A model generated the notes under the pieces. That model made no database searches, was not told the origin of the DNA, and saw only the letters and a list, made by a program, of their open reading frames with translations. From contig JBDSIM010000275.1 of the NCBI GenBank assembly GCA_039917935.1, positions 1 to 12,556 on the forward strand: a DNA stretch of 12,556 nucleotides. Reading direction: 5' to 3'. Source of the stretch: Chryseosolibacter sp039917935. Its GTDB lineage: Bacteria; Bacteroidota; Bacteroidia; Cytophagales; Cyclobacteriaceae. Shown in pieces: positions 1-10,800 of this stretch; the first letter of the stretch is position 1, and each line of letters opens with the position of its first letter. A program made the translations under genes and the position numbers.

Positions 1-9
1 CTCCAAGTT

Positions 10-120
10 GAGCACCATGGTTCCCGAAAATTGTGCACCGTGGTTCCCGAATTTTGTGCATCATGGTTCCCGAAAATCGTGCACTCCTAATTGCCAAAAA
101 CTGTGCATTGTTGCTTCCCG
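10..120. repeat. Degenerate 23-bp tandem repeats, possible IS21-type element terminus
   Basis: A unit close to TGGTTCCCGAAAATTGTGCA recurs about 4.5 times. The TTCCCG core is at 21, 44, 67 and 115, with a degenerate ATTGCC copy at 90. The GTGCA core is at 33, 56, 79 and 103, with a GAGCA variant at 10. Spacing is 23, 23, 23 and 24 bases, and copies decay away from the window edge. There are no unique spacers. Arrays of this kind with GTGCACC and TTCC cores are typical of the internal repeats near the ends of IS21-family elements in Bacteroidota, where the transposase binds. No transposase gene is in the window, so the element would lie to the left. The repeat is seen directly; the IS21 assignment is inferred from recall. 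Confidence 0.6.
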
Positions 121-159
121 ACTACAATTCTTTAGGGGCTTCTTATGAAAGCTGACAAA

Positions 160-678
160 CTAAAGCCTTGGACCTTTAGGTTTTTGCTTTCTAAGTTTAT
201 CCAGTTCTTTGATATCGGAATGATCAATTGCCCGGTTTACTGACCGTTTATTCAAGATGAGGTCATCAAGCGACATCACTAAAAGCGACACACCATCGAG
301 CGTGAGCATGTCTGCGTTCTTTTTACTTTCTCTAAAAGATTTAAGGCCCACCATCTGCGGCAAAAAGTCCATATGAAAATTTTCGTGTGGGATTTTTAAA
401 AATGTTCGTTTAGCATCGAACACGATTTTTCTCAAATCGCTGATGTCAACGCTTAATTCATCAAGGGCATTTAGAATTTTTTCGAAATTTTCAATTGTGG
501 GATTGTACCAGAAGTCGAGGTCAACATTCAGCTCCGACCTGTATTGTCCAATGCCTGATGGACGATTGAAACCATAATGACTTACAGCAGCACCACCAAC
601 TATGAGATAGTCGACTTCATGCGAATTTAGAATCTGACAAACGCTGAGAAGGTAAGGCTTGAGTTCGTGACTTATCAT
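160..678 (-). CDS. Small nucleotidyltransferase, likely toxin-antitoxin partner
   Basis: A complete 172-residue protein with nucleotidyltransferase-fold signatures. The nucleotide-binding Gly-Gly is at residues 28-29 (IVGGAAVSHYG). The paired metal-binding acids are D53 and D55 within DLDFWYNPT, and a likely third carboxylate is D104 in FHMDFLP. The C-terminal helix (DDLILNK, then RAIDHSDIKEL) matches the closing helix of AbiEii/DUF6036-like nucleotidyltransferases. The DLDFWYNPT signature recalls a small uncharacterised Bacteroidota subfamily. Members of this fold transfer nucleotides to RNA, protein or small molecules; the substrate here is unknown. The ATG lies inside an ATGA overlap with the stop of the upstream helix-turn-helix gene, so translation is probably coupled. 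Compared with the usual RxKDxxDI motif, Ile replaces the Lys. No membrane segment or signal peptide is seen. The fold is fairly sure; the toxin role is inferred from gene order. Confidence 0.85.
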   Translation of the reverse strand: MISHELKPYLLSVCQILNSHEVDYLIVGGAAVSHYGFNRPSGIGQYRSELNVDLDFWYNPTIENFEKILNALDELSVDISDLRKIVFDAKRTFLKIPHENFHMDFLPQMVGLKSFRESKKNADMLTLDGVSLLVMSLDDLILNKRSVNRAIDHSDIKELDKLRKQKPKGPRL

Positions 679-1316
679 CTTTTATTTGAAGGCTTCTTAG
701 AACGCTTTCGCTTCGTTGGTTCGGCTGGACGATGAAAGATTGACATAAGTTCAACAGCTAACGCTTTTCGCTTCTCTTCAGGCATAGTTGCCAGCAAGTC
801 TCTTTCAATTTGCTCTTTCTCTTCAAAGCTGTGATATAATATCGGCTTGATCATTTTCTTTTCCACTGGTTCGTAGCCTAGCTTCAAATCTTGAGCTTGT
901 TCAGCCAGAAACTTCAAGCTGGCATCTTTCTGCTTTCGGTCATACTCAATAACGTCTTCAAGTAAAATCCGCCTGTGACTGCCAACTTTCTTGTGCGGGA
1001 TAATTCCATCCTCCAGGAGTTTAACAATGTGAGGTCTGGAAACATTAAGCATGTCTGCAGCTTGTTGAGTGGTTATTTCAGAGTCAGAAGGAACAAGGGA
1101 GATTGATTTTCCTTCCGCCATGTTGTTAAGTATATAGAATAGTAAATCAAGTGCTTTAGTGGGCACGGTAACGAATTTACCCGTTTCCTGAATTTTAATT
1201 TTTACACCGTCAGCCTTTTGTCTTGAAATTGCAGCGACTGTATTAACAAGATCGAAAATAGATTTAGAGGCTATTTCCTGCTCCTTTCGTGACGTTTTTT
1301 GAATGACCGCTTCCAT
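675..1316 (-). CDS. Excisionase-family helix-turn-helix protein, putative antitoxin/autoregulator
   Basis: A complete 213-residue protein. Residues 81-127 form an excisionase/MerR-type winged helix (HTH_17): ITTQQAADMLNVSRPHIVKL, then GIIPHKKVGSHRRI and a DVIEYDR helix. Residues 38-80, with VPTKALDLLFYIL and SISLVP, match the region preceding this domain in antitoxins commonly encoded beside PIN-domain toxins. Those antitoxins usually end near residue 150. This one continues with a helical segment, residues 155-195 (YHSFEEKEQIERDLL), and a strongly basic tail, KRKRSKKPSNKR. The segment resembles small partners of Bacteroidota nucleotidyltransferases, so it may be the part that contacts the downstream enzyme; that is inference from recall. 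The gene starts about 17 bases downstream of a Bacteroidota-type promoter and overlaps the next gene by 4 bases. DNA binding is well supported; antitoxin function is not proven. Confidence 0.87.
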   Translation of the reverse strand: MEAVIQKTSRKEQEIASKSIFDLVNTVAAISRQKADGVKIKIQETGKFVTVPTKALDLLFYILNNMAEGKSISLVPSDSEITTQQAADMLNVSRPHIVKLLEDGIIPHKKVGSHRRILLEDVIEYDRKQKDASLKFLAEQAQDLKLGYEPVEKKMIKPILYHSFEEKEQIERDLLATMPEEKRKALAVELMSIFHRPAEPTKRKRSKKPSNKR

Positions 1317-1332
1317 ATCTCATTAGTATATC

Positions 1333-1363
1333 CAAATATAGCAAACGAAATAAACGAAACAAA
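1333..1363 (-). promoter_or_regulatory. Bacteroidota-type promoter of the helix-turn-helix/nucleotidyltransferase operon
   Basis: Read on the minus strand, TTTG (1363-1360) is followed after exactly 19 bases by TATATTTG (1340-1333). This fits the Bacteroidota sigma-factor pattern of a -33 TTTG and a -7 TAnnTTTG. The start codon at 1316 is about 16 bases past the -7 element, implying a very short leader. No Shine-Dalgarno site is seen, as is usual in this phylum. Confidence 0.65.
1343..1359 (-). promoter_or_regulatory. 9-bp tandem direct repeat within the promoter spacer, candidate operator
   Basis: On the minus strand TTTCGTTTA is followed directly by TTTCGTTTG. The two 9-bp direct copies lie between the -33 and -7 elements. 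Two sites about one helical turn apart, inside the spacer of a gene encoding an excisionase-type DNA-binding protein, are well placed for autorepression. The repeat is seen; the operator role is inferred. Confidence 0.4.
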
Positions 1364-1885
1364 GTTGGGGCCGTCAGTTTATGATTACCTATAAATGCGG
1401 CATTCATCACCGCAAATGATAAGATTTTTAAACTATTAAGTCGTTGAACGTCTGAAAGAAGAAGATCATTATCAGGCCTTGTCCCAGAGGGTGTCATAGT
1501 TACGCTCAAAGCGAACAACTCACAGTTCGACCAATGGAGTTTATAGCCGTGGTGAATCTTAATATCCTGGAGGTTGTCATGTCTTAAAAGAATGTTTGCA
1601 TCTCGATGGTGTAGTTGGCCCGGATTGACCGCACTTGAATGCAAACGCTAGCACATTATATTCCATTATCGAATAAGCAGGTTGTCAGATTGTATTGTCC
1701 GGTGCCTCTTCCAAAATGGATAAACCAGTTTCCCCAAGGTAAACGCCTGAAGCAGATCATTCGCATCTACCAGACTTTACTCATGCTGTACGTAGTGTGT
1801 AGCTCTTTCTGACCAATCTTCCTTTGCAGTACTAATGAACATGTTTGATCAAGCCCAGGAACTTGCCTTGCTACCGGTGTGGACA

Positions 1886-4800
1886 TCAGCTATCTCTATA
1901 CTTAACTACAATAAAAAGATCTTCCAGAGACGGTATCGTGTTTGCGCTGACGAAAGAACTAAAATCAGAGTCGAAGTCTATCCCAGTGGCTTCTCCATAG
2001 TACAATTTTTCCTGCGCATTATAGACTAACGGCCAAGCTCCAATTGACAAATTCGATACCGGGCTCTTGAGCCGCGCGACGAAGCCAACTTGCACAATGG
2101 TTTTTTGGCTGAAGTATTTTGCGAAATAGGGCAGACACGAGTCACTGATCTTCAGCTTTACAGATGGTTCCTTAAGTCTGTACCATTCATTTGGCATGTC
2201 GCGTTTTACATCGATTAATGCAAACAATCCTTCATCCCTGCTGGTTGTAGAAACATTGGTTAAATACGTGTCGACACTGGCGGCTGCGGCTGTCTTCAAA
2301 CGATCTCCGCCTTCTGCCGAAGTATATCTGATGTGCATGACCACATCTGAAATTGTATCGTAGTTGAATTGCCTTAATTGAGGTAGGTCGAATCTCCATT
2401 TACTGATTGCTCCGGCTCCTTCGAACGGAAGATATCTTTCGTCCTTAAAATTGAGCTCAAACATTCCCGCGTCGTTCTGACCGGAGCTCGCCGCAATGGC
2501 CGTAACCGGAATGCTAAAACTGTGGAAACGATTATCATGTTGGTCGGTTTGCTCCGGATATGAATTCGCAGACGGGGCAATGGAAGAATTACGGAACTTG
2601 TTTTCCATTAAGCGCAAGCTTCCGTTCAGACTGGTGTAGGGACCCACTATGCAAGGTACAGAGATGGAAACCGACTTTATCCTGCGTTTAAAATGTCCGG
2701 GATAGTCCATATCAAATAACACCTCGGGCAAACTGAATTCGCATGCGCCCGTGTGTCTGAGCTGCAGGATTGAGAGCGGGTTAATTTGTTTTAAGGAAAC
2801 ATGTTTGGTAACCTCATAGTCGTATCCGCGTTTTTCATGATAAGCGGATTCGAGCTGCTTCAATCCTACGTAGAGTTGTTCTCCCGCGAGTAAGCCTTCA
2901 CGTCCTGCGTCGAAATATCCCGATTGAATAAAATTGGCATTGCTGATCCCCCGCTCAAAGCAATAGGTTTTCTCCGCTTTTTTAGCGAGGTCATAGGCAA
3001 GGTTGTACACCTGGTGGTACAGCGTTTTCAAACTGCCCCGCATCCACGCATACAATTCTTCGTTTGTGTATTTGTTCTTTAAGAATTCTTCAACCTCATT
3101 TGAATTTTCAATTTGTTTTTGGTGGTTGAGTATTTCCTGGTTGGCGATGCTGATGCTGATCTGATGAGCCGTAATATTCTTGTCGATTTCTTTAAGCTCA
3201 TAGCCAGCAGCATTGGCCTGAAAGATTCGCTCTTGCAATGCGCGTTGGAAACCTCCTTTTTTGGCGGCATTGGACGCTTCAAAAGATAGTTGGGACGATA
3301 CGATCTGAATAACCTTCGCGGCCGCATTGGACATATTACCCAAGTTAGTTCCCCCATAACTTACTGCCCCTCCTACACCCATCGGACTAGCCTTGATTGC
3401 CGCATTGGGGATCGCGTGAAAAATCGCGGACAATGCTTCCACGACACTCGCACCCATTTGAAAACCATGCGCGGCGTGTGATTTATCAAGATCCTCCTTT
3501 TCAAACTTGCTTAATCGCAAACCACTTTCTCCAATTGGCTGGTCAATGCTATTTGCTAGTTCCGTAAAATCACCATCTGACGCTGGCACTTTTCCTGCAT
3601 CTTCGCCAGCCAGTAGCAAGTAATATTTCATTTTGCTCTCGGGGCCTTTCCGGCTTTGTTGTAAGTTTTCAAGCGATTTCAATGCTTCGTCTAGTTGAAG
3701 CTTTTTAATCTCCATCACGAGGTTGTTCATCGCGCCTTCATGTCTGGCACGAATCACCGCCATGGCTTCGTTATCCTGTTTCTCAATAGCTGACAGGATC
3801 GCACCGCCCAACGACTTTAACTCACCACACAGCTCCAGTGCCTTTTGCATCAGGTAATAGAAGCGATAATTCGGAAGGGGCGTATTCAGGTCATTGATTA
3901 CACTTGAAATGCTTAGTCCTTGCGCAGCAGCCTTCACCAACAGAGCAGGATCGATCGGGGGTTCAAAGAGAGGCAGCTTGCGAAACACTCCTTCGATATT
4001 TTGACAATGCCGTATTTTAAAAAGTCGGTCCGCGAGGGTATCCCAATAGCCCAACAGTTTTGGGTTCTTAGGTATGCAGAAATATAGTGAACTTGCGGAG
4101 CCAAAAATATCAGGAGTTGCCGTGCCATTACCGTTGGATTGCGCTGTTGGCTGTGGTTGTATCTGATAGATCGCTGCGACCTCAAGCTCCGTTATCGCAT
4201 TGCTGAAGGCGTCCCACCTTTCCAGCAAGGAAAGGTAGCTCTGTGATTTCACCTCGCCACGTTTGGGTATCATCATAGGTTTGCGCCCAAGTATGTGTCC
4301 CGCCAGAACGTACATCTGTGTTGCCTGGTTGATGCTTTCAATGGTATCCTGTCGGAATAAATAATCGCCCCACGCAAGAATGTTGTCGATATATTTCATG
4401 ACAACCCATTTCATATACGCTGCAGGGCGATTGCGCGCCACCACATGGGGTTTGAACGGATTGTTACGCCACTCGCTGATGGAACTGTCAGGTTCATTTC
4501 CCTTAAGCGCATAAAACATCTGTTGGATTGTATTCGAACTGTCTATCTCCCTGAACGGTCTGAATGACCAAAATCGATTGTGATCTTCACCCTCCGCTAT
4601 GGGGTTAAATACATAGTGGAACCATTTCATCGCTTCATCAAATTGCTGTGCCTTGCTTAAGGCATCGGCAATCATGATGGGAGTATGGAAAAACAGTTCC
4701 CAATTGTACAGGGAGTAAGGGCGCTTTAATTCATGATAAGTGACCGATGTCAATTCACCAAATGCGTCAGCCCGCTCGTTGCCTGGGATAGCGAGATTAT

Positions 4801-7800
4801 AGTCAAACAGTTCATTTACTCTCGAGGGATGCTGAATGGTTGGGTATTTTTCTGCATTTACAAGATGGAACGGATAATTTTCCCAAAGTCCTGCCGTCCG
4901 GTTTGGGATCCAATGAAAGGTGCTTTTTGCACTATTCTCAATTATAATACGAGAAGCATCCGGGTGGGTTTGACGGGTGTACATGCCGAAATAGTTATGG
5001 AAATATGCACCAGAATAACTTCGCTGTGTCAGCAAACTATATGTAACGTCAAGCTGATTTCCATCAAACTTAAAAACGCCAATTCCATATCCGATACCCG
5101 CATTTCCATAAATCGTGATTTGAATAGAATCCGTCAAAATCTGCGAAGTGAAATTGTATCCGGAGATGCTGGAAATCTGGTCGACCTCATCATACAAACA
5201 GGCTTTGCTCAACTGCTTTGGTGTCCATTTCCCATTTTTTAGTTCACTATAAGCCATTTTGATTTCACGGTATGGGATGGGAGCTAATAGTCCCTGGTCT
5301 TTTTTCGCCATAGCCTCGACACTGCCAACGTTGCCAGAATTAGGTTTTGTTTTGTTGGTAAATTGTGGAAAGAAGATGAAGAGCCGCCCATTCCATACAA
5401 CCGGTATCAGATAGCATCCATTGCCCACGATGTGACTACTGGTGCCTTCCACATCGTAACTCGGGATATCAACCTGCATTTTTTCCCAGGTATACCAGTT
5501 CATTTCATCCAGAGCCAGGTAACGGTAGTAGTACATGTAAGGAGCATTACGTGTTCGTGAAAATACATGAAGCTTCGCCCCTTCCATCCATGTCGTATCA
5601 TCCCTTCTTTCTCCTTCGAAAAATATTCCGAGAACCTCCATATTGGAAACCGAATCAACTTTGTAGAAGTAATTTTTTAGTGCATCGGTCACATTTTCTT
5701 TGGTGATATCCTTTTGTAACAACTCACCTTCGAGTTCCTTAAAGAAGGGGCTTTTATTGTCACGAAGATTGCTCTCAATCCAGTTTTCGGGATACAGGAA
5801 AACTTTTCTATTTGCTTCCCAAACTCTGTAGCGCTCCATCCACTTCCAGCGATTACGGTCCAACACATCGGGTATATTGGACGCTTCCAATCCAAGGAAG
5901 GCGCGGTGTATAAACAATTGTGTAGACGAGATGGCCTGCTTGATGCGTGAAGTTTCCATGCACGTGTCCATTTGGACATCGATGAGAAAGTATTCGAACA
6001 GGCCTTCCGCGTCTTCTACGTCTGCAGTTTTTAGCTCAGGCCGCTGGAGCAAGTAAGACACTAACGCATTCTTTTGATTGTTGCGCAAGTGGTCATTTAA
6101 TGGCTTCACGACCTTTTCCCAGTCTGTTTGATTGTACTGCGCACGAAGGGCATTCTGAATGCTGTCCGCAATGTCTCTGCAGGTGTCGAAATCTGATGTC
6201 GTCTGAGCCCATTCAAACAATTTGTCAATATCAATCTGTAACTTAGACGCTACACCAAGTGCCTTCTGTAGTTTTAAAAGATTCTTCTCGTTCTTGAAAT
6301 CAGCCTTATGCAGGTCGAAATTCGCAGATGAAATGAGTTTTCCCACGCTGCTGAGTTTCCATAGCGTGACTTCTGAAATTTTCTTTGCCAATTCCCCTTC
6401 GGGTGAGGTTCCAAGGCTCACCCAATGCCAGAAATCGACCAGACTGGTTTTAGATTCAGGCAGTGAATTCCGCAAAGTGCAAAAATCCACGATGCGTAAA
6501 ATGGCTGCGGGTTTTAGGGTGTTGAAATTGATTGCCACCGCCAGGCCTGTACCTTCAACCGGTGAATCAAAATTGGAGTTAAGGTGCAGTGCCTTCAGCT
6601 CCTCAGAATTTAAACGAAAGCCATTAATTAGCAGCGCGGTTTTTTTAAGAGCTGTCAGGGCACTTTGACATGTTGTAAAAGCCTCGTGAGAAACTAATTG
6701 CGATAACGCAATAGGGCTTGACGGGCTCAACGCAGTTTTCCAGTATAGGTCCTCTATACTTAGCGGATTCACAGAGGCGGGAGTAATTGACAATCTGTAG
6801 ACGTTCCCTGCCTTCAGGGCTTCAGGTTTCGTGGCCCACGAAACTCCATGGCTATCCGCTGAACCAGAAAAGCTGATTGATACTTCGTTAAGCTTAACTA
6901 CAATTGCTGGATTTTTTATACCAAACGTGTAGTTTGCTTCCGTCAAAGGGATCAAATAAGCATCATTCACGTTTTGGAAACCCGATGATTTTAGAGAAGA
7001 GAGGCGTGTGATCAGATTTGTATTGCCTGACTCCAGAATTTCTGTAATAAGTATTTGGGCGAGCGGTGTGTCGAGCGCTGTTGCTGTAGCAATTTCATTA
7101 ACCAGAAACCGGTTGCTTAATTCCTTGCGTAGAAAGGTCAGAAAGAACTGAAGAAAGGCGAGCCGTTTTTTTTCCGCGGTCAAGTCAATGTTGCAATACG
7201 TATCCCTCACCTGGGTGTCATTTCCAAAAATACCTGAAAGCACGGCCTGAAACATCACGCCCATTTCGGCCTTTTGCGTGGATTGCAACGCAATAATATT
7301 CGTTAGACTGTTAGTCCATTCGATTGGCAATATCTGAGCAGGAACGGGGGGAGTGAGTCCTACTGCGGGTATTGCCTTAGTCCTTAAGTTATTGAATGCA
7401 GTTATTTCGGCTTGAGTTAAAGCACCGGTTATGGTAAGAGCCCCGGCAGCCTTGTCATATTTGACCTTATTCTCCAGAATGTTGGAAGTTGTCCAATCAA
7501 TATCCAAATTCTTTGGAACCGGCACTTTAAAAGCACGCGGCGCATTTAATATCGTAATAATCTGTTCAACCGTTGAGCTGTCGAATAATAGAGAAACCTT
7601 TAATCTTACGAGGTCAGTGGTAGCTTGTTCCTCCATAGATTCAAGCTTAATTTGCGATGAAGCATCTGCAGGAAGTGATTCGTCAGCAGTTATGTTTGCA
7701 TGGTCATTTTCAATCTCATCAAGCCCCCGGTATAGCTGATGTGTGAAATGTATTATTTGACTATCAGTTGGCATTATGGGCTTGCCCGGTAGGTCAATCC

Positions 7801-10800
7801 CGTTGATGATGAAATCCAGCTGTTCAGCGTTGAAACCGAATTCTCCTATTTTATTCCACTTCTCAAGGAAGCCAAGTGTTGTGTCGGCATCCTTAAATAT
7901 GTTGCCAAACATGGCCATGAGTTTCAGAAAAGACGGAATTCTGATTCCCAAAGTTTTACAAAGTAGCCGGTGTCTGTATAGTACTGAAAGATTTCCAATC
8001 GTCAACTCATCAGGTGTGGAATGATGTGTTCTCATGGCTGTTATGTCGTCCGCTGATAAGTTCAGTGCGGCCATCACAGCTGGCAGGTGATCAGACATTT
8101 TTTCCGGAGGAGTGACGGATTCAAGACCACTAAAAATATCATCCATCGCCCGTAGATTGTGGGTCAGGAACAACTGCTTGTAGAGGGAGTTTTCCCCGGC
8201 AGCATCTATGTCACCCCAAAGAGAAAGTAATCTCGACGAATCAATAGCCGTCAGGTTGATTATCTTTTTGATAGCAACAAGTTGATGAAGCATTCCCGGT
8301 GTGACGTTGCCGGATCCCAGCGCCATGATTGCTTTGTCTGTCTCTGCAATTGTAAAGCCGAGCTTTCTCCAAAGGCGGATAAAGCGGTGCATTTTGTCGT
8401 AATCTCCGTTGGTCTGGGTCGTTAATTCAGAGCCGTCCAAATGCGCCAGCGCAACTTGATTAAGGCTGCAATGATTATCAGGACTTTGCAGTACTATGCA
8501 ATTGCGCATAGTAGAAAAGAAATCAGCTAGCTTTTGTGGACGGACATTCGCATCATAATCCTCTAACAGCTCATGGAACTCCGGATTAGCATCATATAAA
8601 CCGGCATTGTCGCCGCCCATGTCATCTTCATAGACACTCAGTGCGTCGGGAAAATCTTCTGTCAGACTTTTCAGCATACGTTGATATTCAGGGATCGAAA
8701 GTCCCGGATTGATATAAGCGGTATTGATCAGCTGAGTCAGTTCACTGTATGAAATTCCCGTGCGCGCAAGAAATTCATTCTTAACCTGCGACAGGTTCGT
8801 CAGGGGATTCAAGCCGTAATATTCATGGAGCTGGTGAGTATCGGCGGTTCCCGCGAAATTTTGTCTGGTTACCGCGGTGTATTCTTCCTCTGTGAATCCC
8901 AGAAATTCTGCATCCGTCGCCCTTCCGACATTGATGCCATTCTGTTTGGTAAAGCTGCCGATCACTTCAAATCGACTTGTGTTTAAATGAGTAAGAAAAA
9001 TACGAGTCCTGTCAATTGGCTGGTGATAGGGTAAGCTGGAGGGGAACAGGGTATTCTGCAGTGCCTGATACGCCTTCTCCTGCTCAGTATGCTGTGGTGC
9101 CGATAGAAGTTCATCACTTGTTTCGTCTTTAACATTAAATCCCTTGTAATCCTCAAAGTTTTGCGATTTGAGTTTGAAGGCGATGTAATGTTCCATTACT
9201 TCATTCACTAAATCAACATATGGCAGAATTGTATTTGTGTTCTTGCAGCTGAGTTCCAGATGACCAAGGTCCGGGCGTCGTGAAAATAAAGCTTCCAGGG
9301 GTGTGTCTGATATGTCCGTCGGGTCTGCTTTTATCTTTCCGTCAGTATTATTATTTCTCAAATACTGGAGCAGGTCTACGTAGTACGCCGCGGCGCTGTA
9401 AACGGAAGTACACTCGCCGCATTCACAAAAATCAGCATCACCAAAAAGTAAATCCCAACTCAAATTGTTGTCGGCTAGTACTTCTTCTACTTTTGCGTCA
9501 ACAGCATCCGGCTGTGAAACGTGGCCAACGATTGTGTTATCGATCATCGCAATCCCTGTGACTTCACCGGCTTCTTTAACTTTTATGAGAAGATGTTCGT
9601 AATATGCTTTCTTCTTTTCCGCTTCATTATAGATGTAGCCCAATGTATCGTGGGACAGCCCCAACCCTAGCATCGTGGAAATAAATTGCTCAGGTGGCAA
9701 TTGCGTGATGCTGTATGAAGAGACATAGTTGCTATTTATCAGGACGGGTACGGCTTCCGGCACGGGACTTATCAAGGATACTCGTTGCAGCGATTTCAGG
9801 CCGGCAGCGACTGCTGTAATTTTGTCCTGCGGTATCGGGCTCATTGCATCCTGATTTTTGATTACCTCATGAACCGATGTTTTACGGATGTTGTACTCAG
9901 GCACTTTAACAAGTACTTCCGAAACCATTTTGCCAATATCATTATTCAACAGTGGCACCTTAGGATCGTTTATCAAATTGACTAGGACTGCCGTAGGCTC
10001 CTGTGCATAGAGATTGGTGTACAGGTTGTTTGAAAATGTTTCGCGGGTATCGGAGACAGGGATTGCCGAATCCGGTATTTTATCTGACAACGCTTGTTTA
10101 TTATAATTCACGGCAACGTCCCAAAGTGAATGCATAGCTCCGTCCTCCTGAAAAGTCTTGACCATCACCGGGTTGTTATTGGTCCAGTTGACTAAGCTGT
10201 GTGTATACAATATCTTATTCAGTGTTTGCCTAGGAAGGGAGGAGTCTGAACTCAGGATCGGTTTTATTAGAGACCAGTCCCCCTTATTTTGGAGATATAT
10301 TTTAGTAAAAGAATCCAATAGATTCTGATTTCCTTCAAAGGCAGATGAAAGTGTGCCTATTTTTTCGATCAAAGGAGCGTTGGCAAGATCGTTATGCAAT
10401 TGCTCAAGTTTTACTTTTAGCTTCTCGAGGAAATCTTCTACGTACGCCGGAATGATTTCATCAGCGATGGCTTGTCTGAGGGTCTCAATCAATTTGTCTA
10501 CCGGGATTTTCCATAACTCAGATGGTTCTTCAGGTAGGCCTTTGGCGAGCCAGCCAAAGAAGGCTTCTACAGCGACATTTTGCTCCTTTGCGAGGACATA
10601 GCTGAGCGACCATTTTCTGATCGTTTCTTCCCGGACGCCGGATTCCAGGGCGAGGAATTGAATATCACCAGTGAGCAACTCGGAAGGTTCAAGATCCGTA
10701 AATAAAACTGCCACCCTTGTATCCGATTGTTTTTGCCCCTTTAATAGCGGCAACAATTCCTCATTCAATTTTTCCCACAATGATTTTGATTTTTGATCCG

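Larger units (their letters stand above)
1317..1885. other. Intergenic stretch between the Tc locus and the helix-turn-helix operon
   Basis: These 569 bases hold no gene that can be supported. The end near 1317 contains the promoter of the helix-turn-helix gene. A plus-strand frame from 1639 to 1812 begins with ATG directly after an in-frame stop and encodes 57 residues (KWINQFPQGKRLKQIIRIYQ in the middle), but has no recognisable family. A minus-strand frame across the region starts only at TTG (1644) and runs into the coding sequence of the helix-turn-helix gene. No convincing GC-rich hairpin with a T tract was found after the TcA stop codon. The stretch may be a junction scar, but no transposase remnant was recognised. 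Confidence 0.5.

Noticed and set aside
10..120. CRISPR array at the left edge
   Set aside because: The units follow one another without unique spacers, are only 23 bp and degrade quickly; no cas gene is present.
160..179. Inverted repeat CTAAAG...CTTTAG at the end of the nucleotidyltransferase gene, considered as a terminator
   Set aside because: It overlaps the last codons and the stop, has an A/T-rich 6-bp stem and no following T tract.
1264..1644. A 126-residue minus-strand frame upstream of and overlapping the helix-turn-helix gene
   Set aside because: It starts at TTG, matches no family I recognise, covers the good promoter at 1333-1363 and overlaps the start of a well-supported gene in another frame.
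4733..5242. A 169-residue plus-strand frame inside tcA
   Set aside because: It lies opposite highly conserved TcA coding sequence and its translation has no recognisable domain. The same applies to the other plus-strand frames and alternate minus-strand frames within 1886-11419.
9410..9430. Cysteine cluster CECGEC in TcA as a novel metal site
   Set aside because: A Cys-rich motif just before the AAYxVDLL segment recurs in this TcA branch as far as I recall, so it is not clearly unusual.
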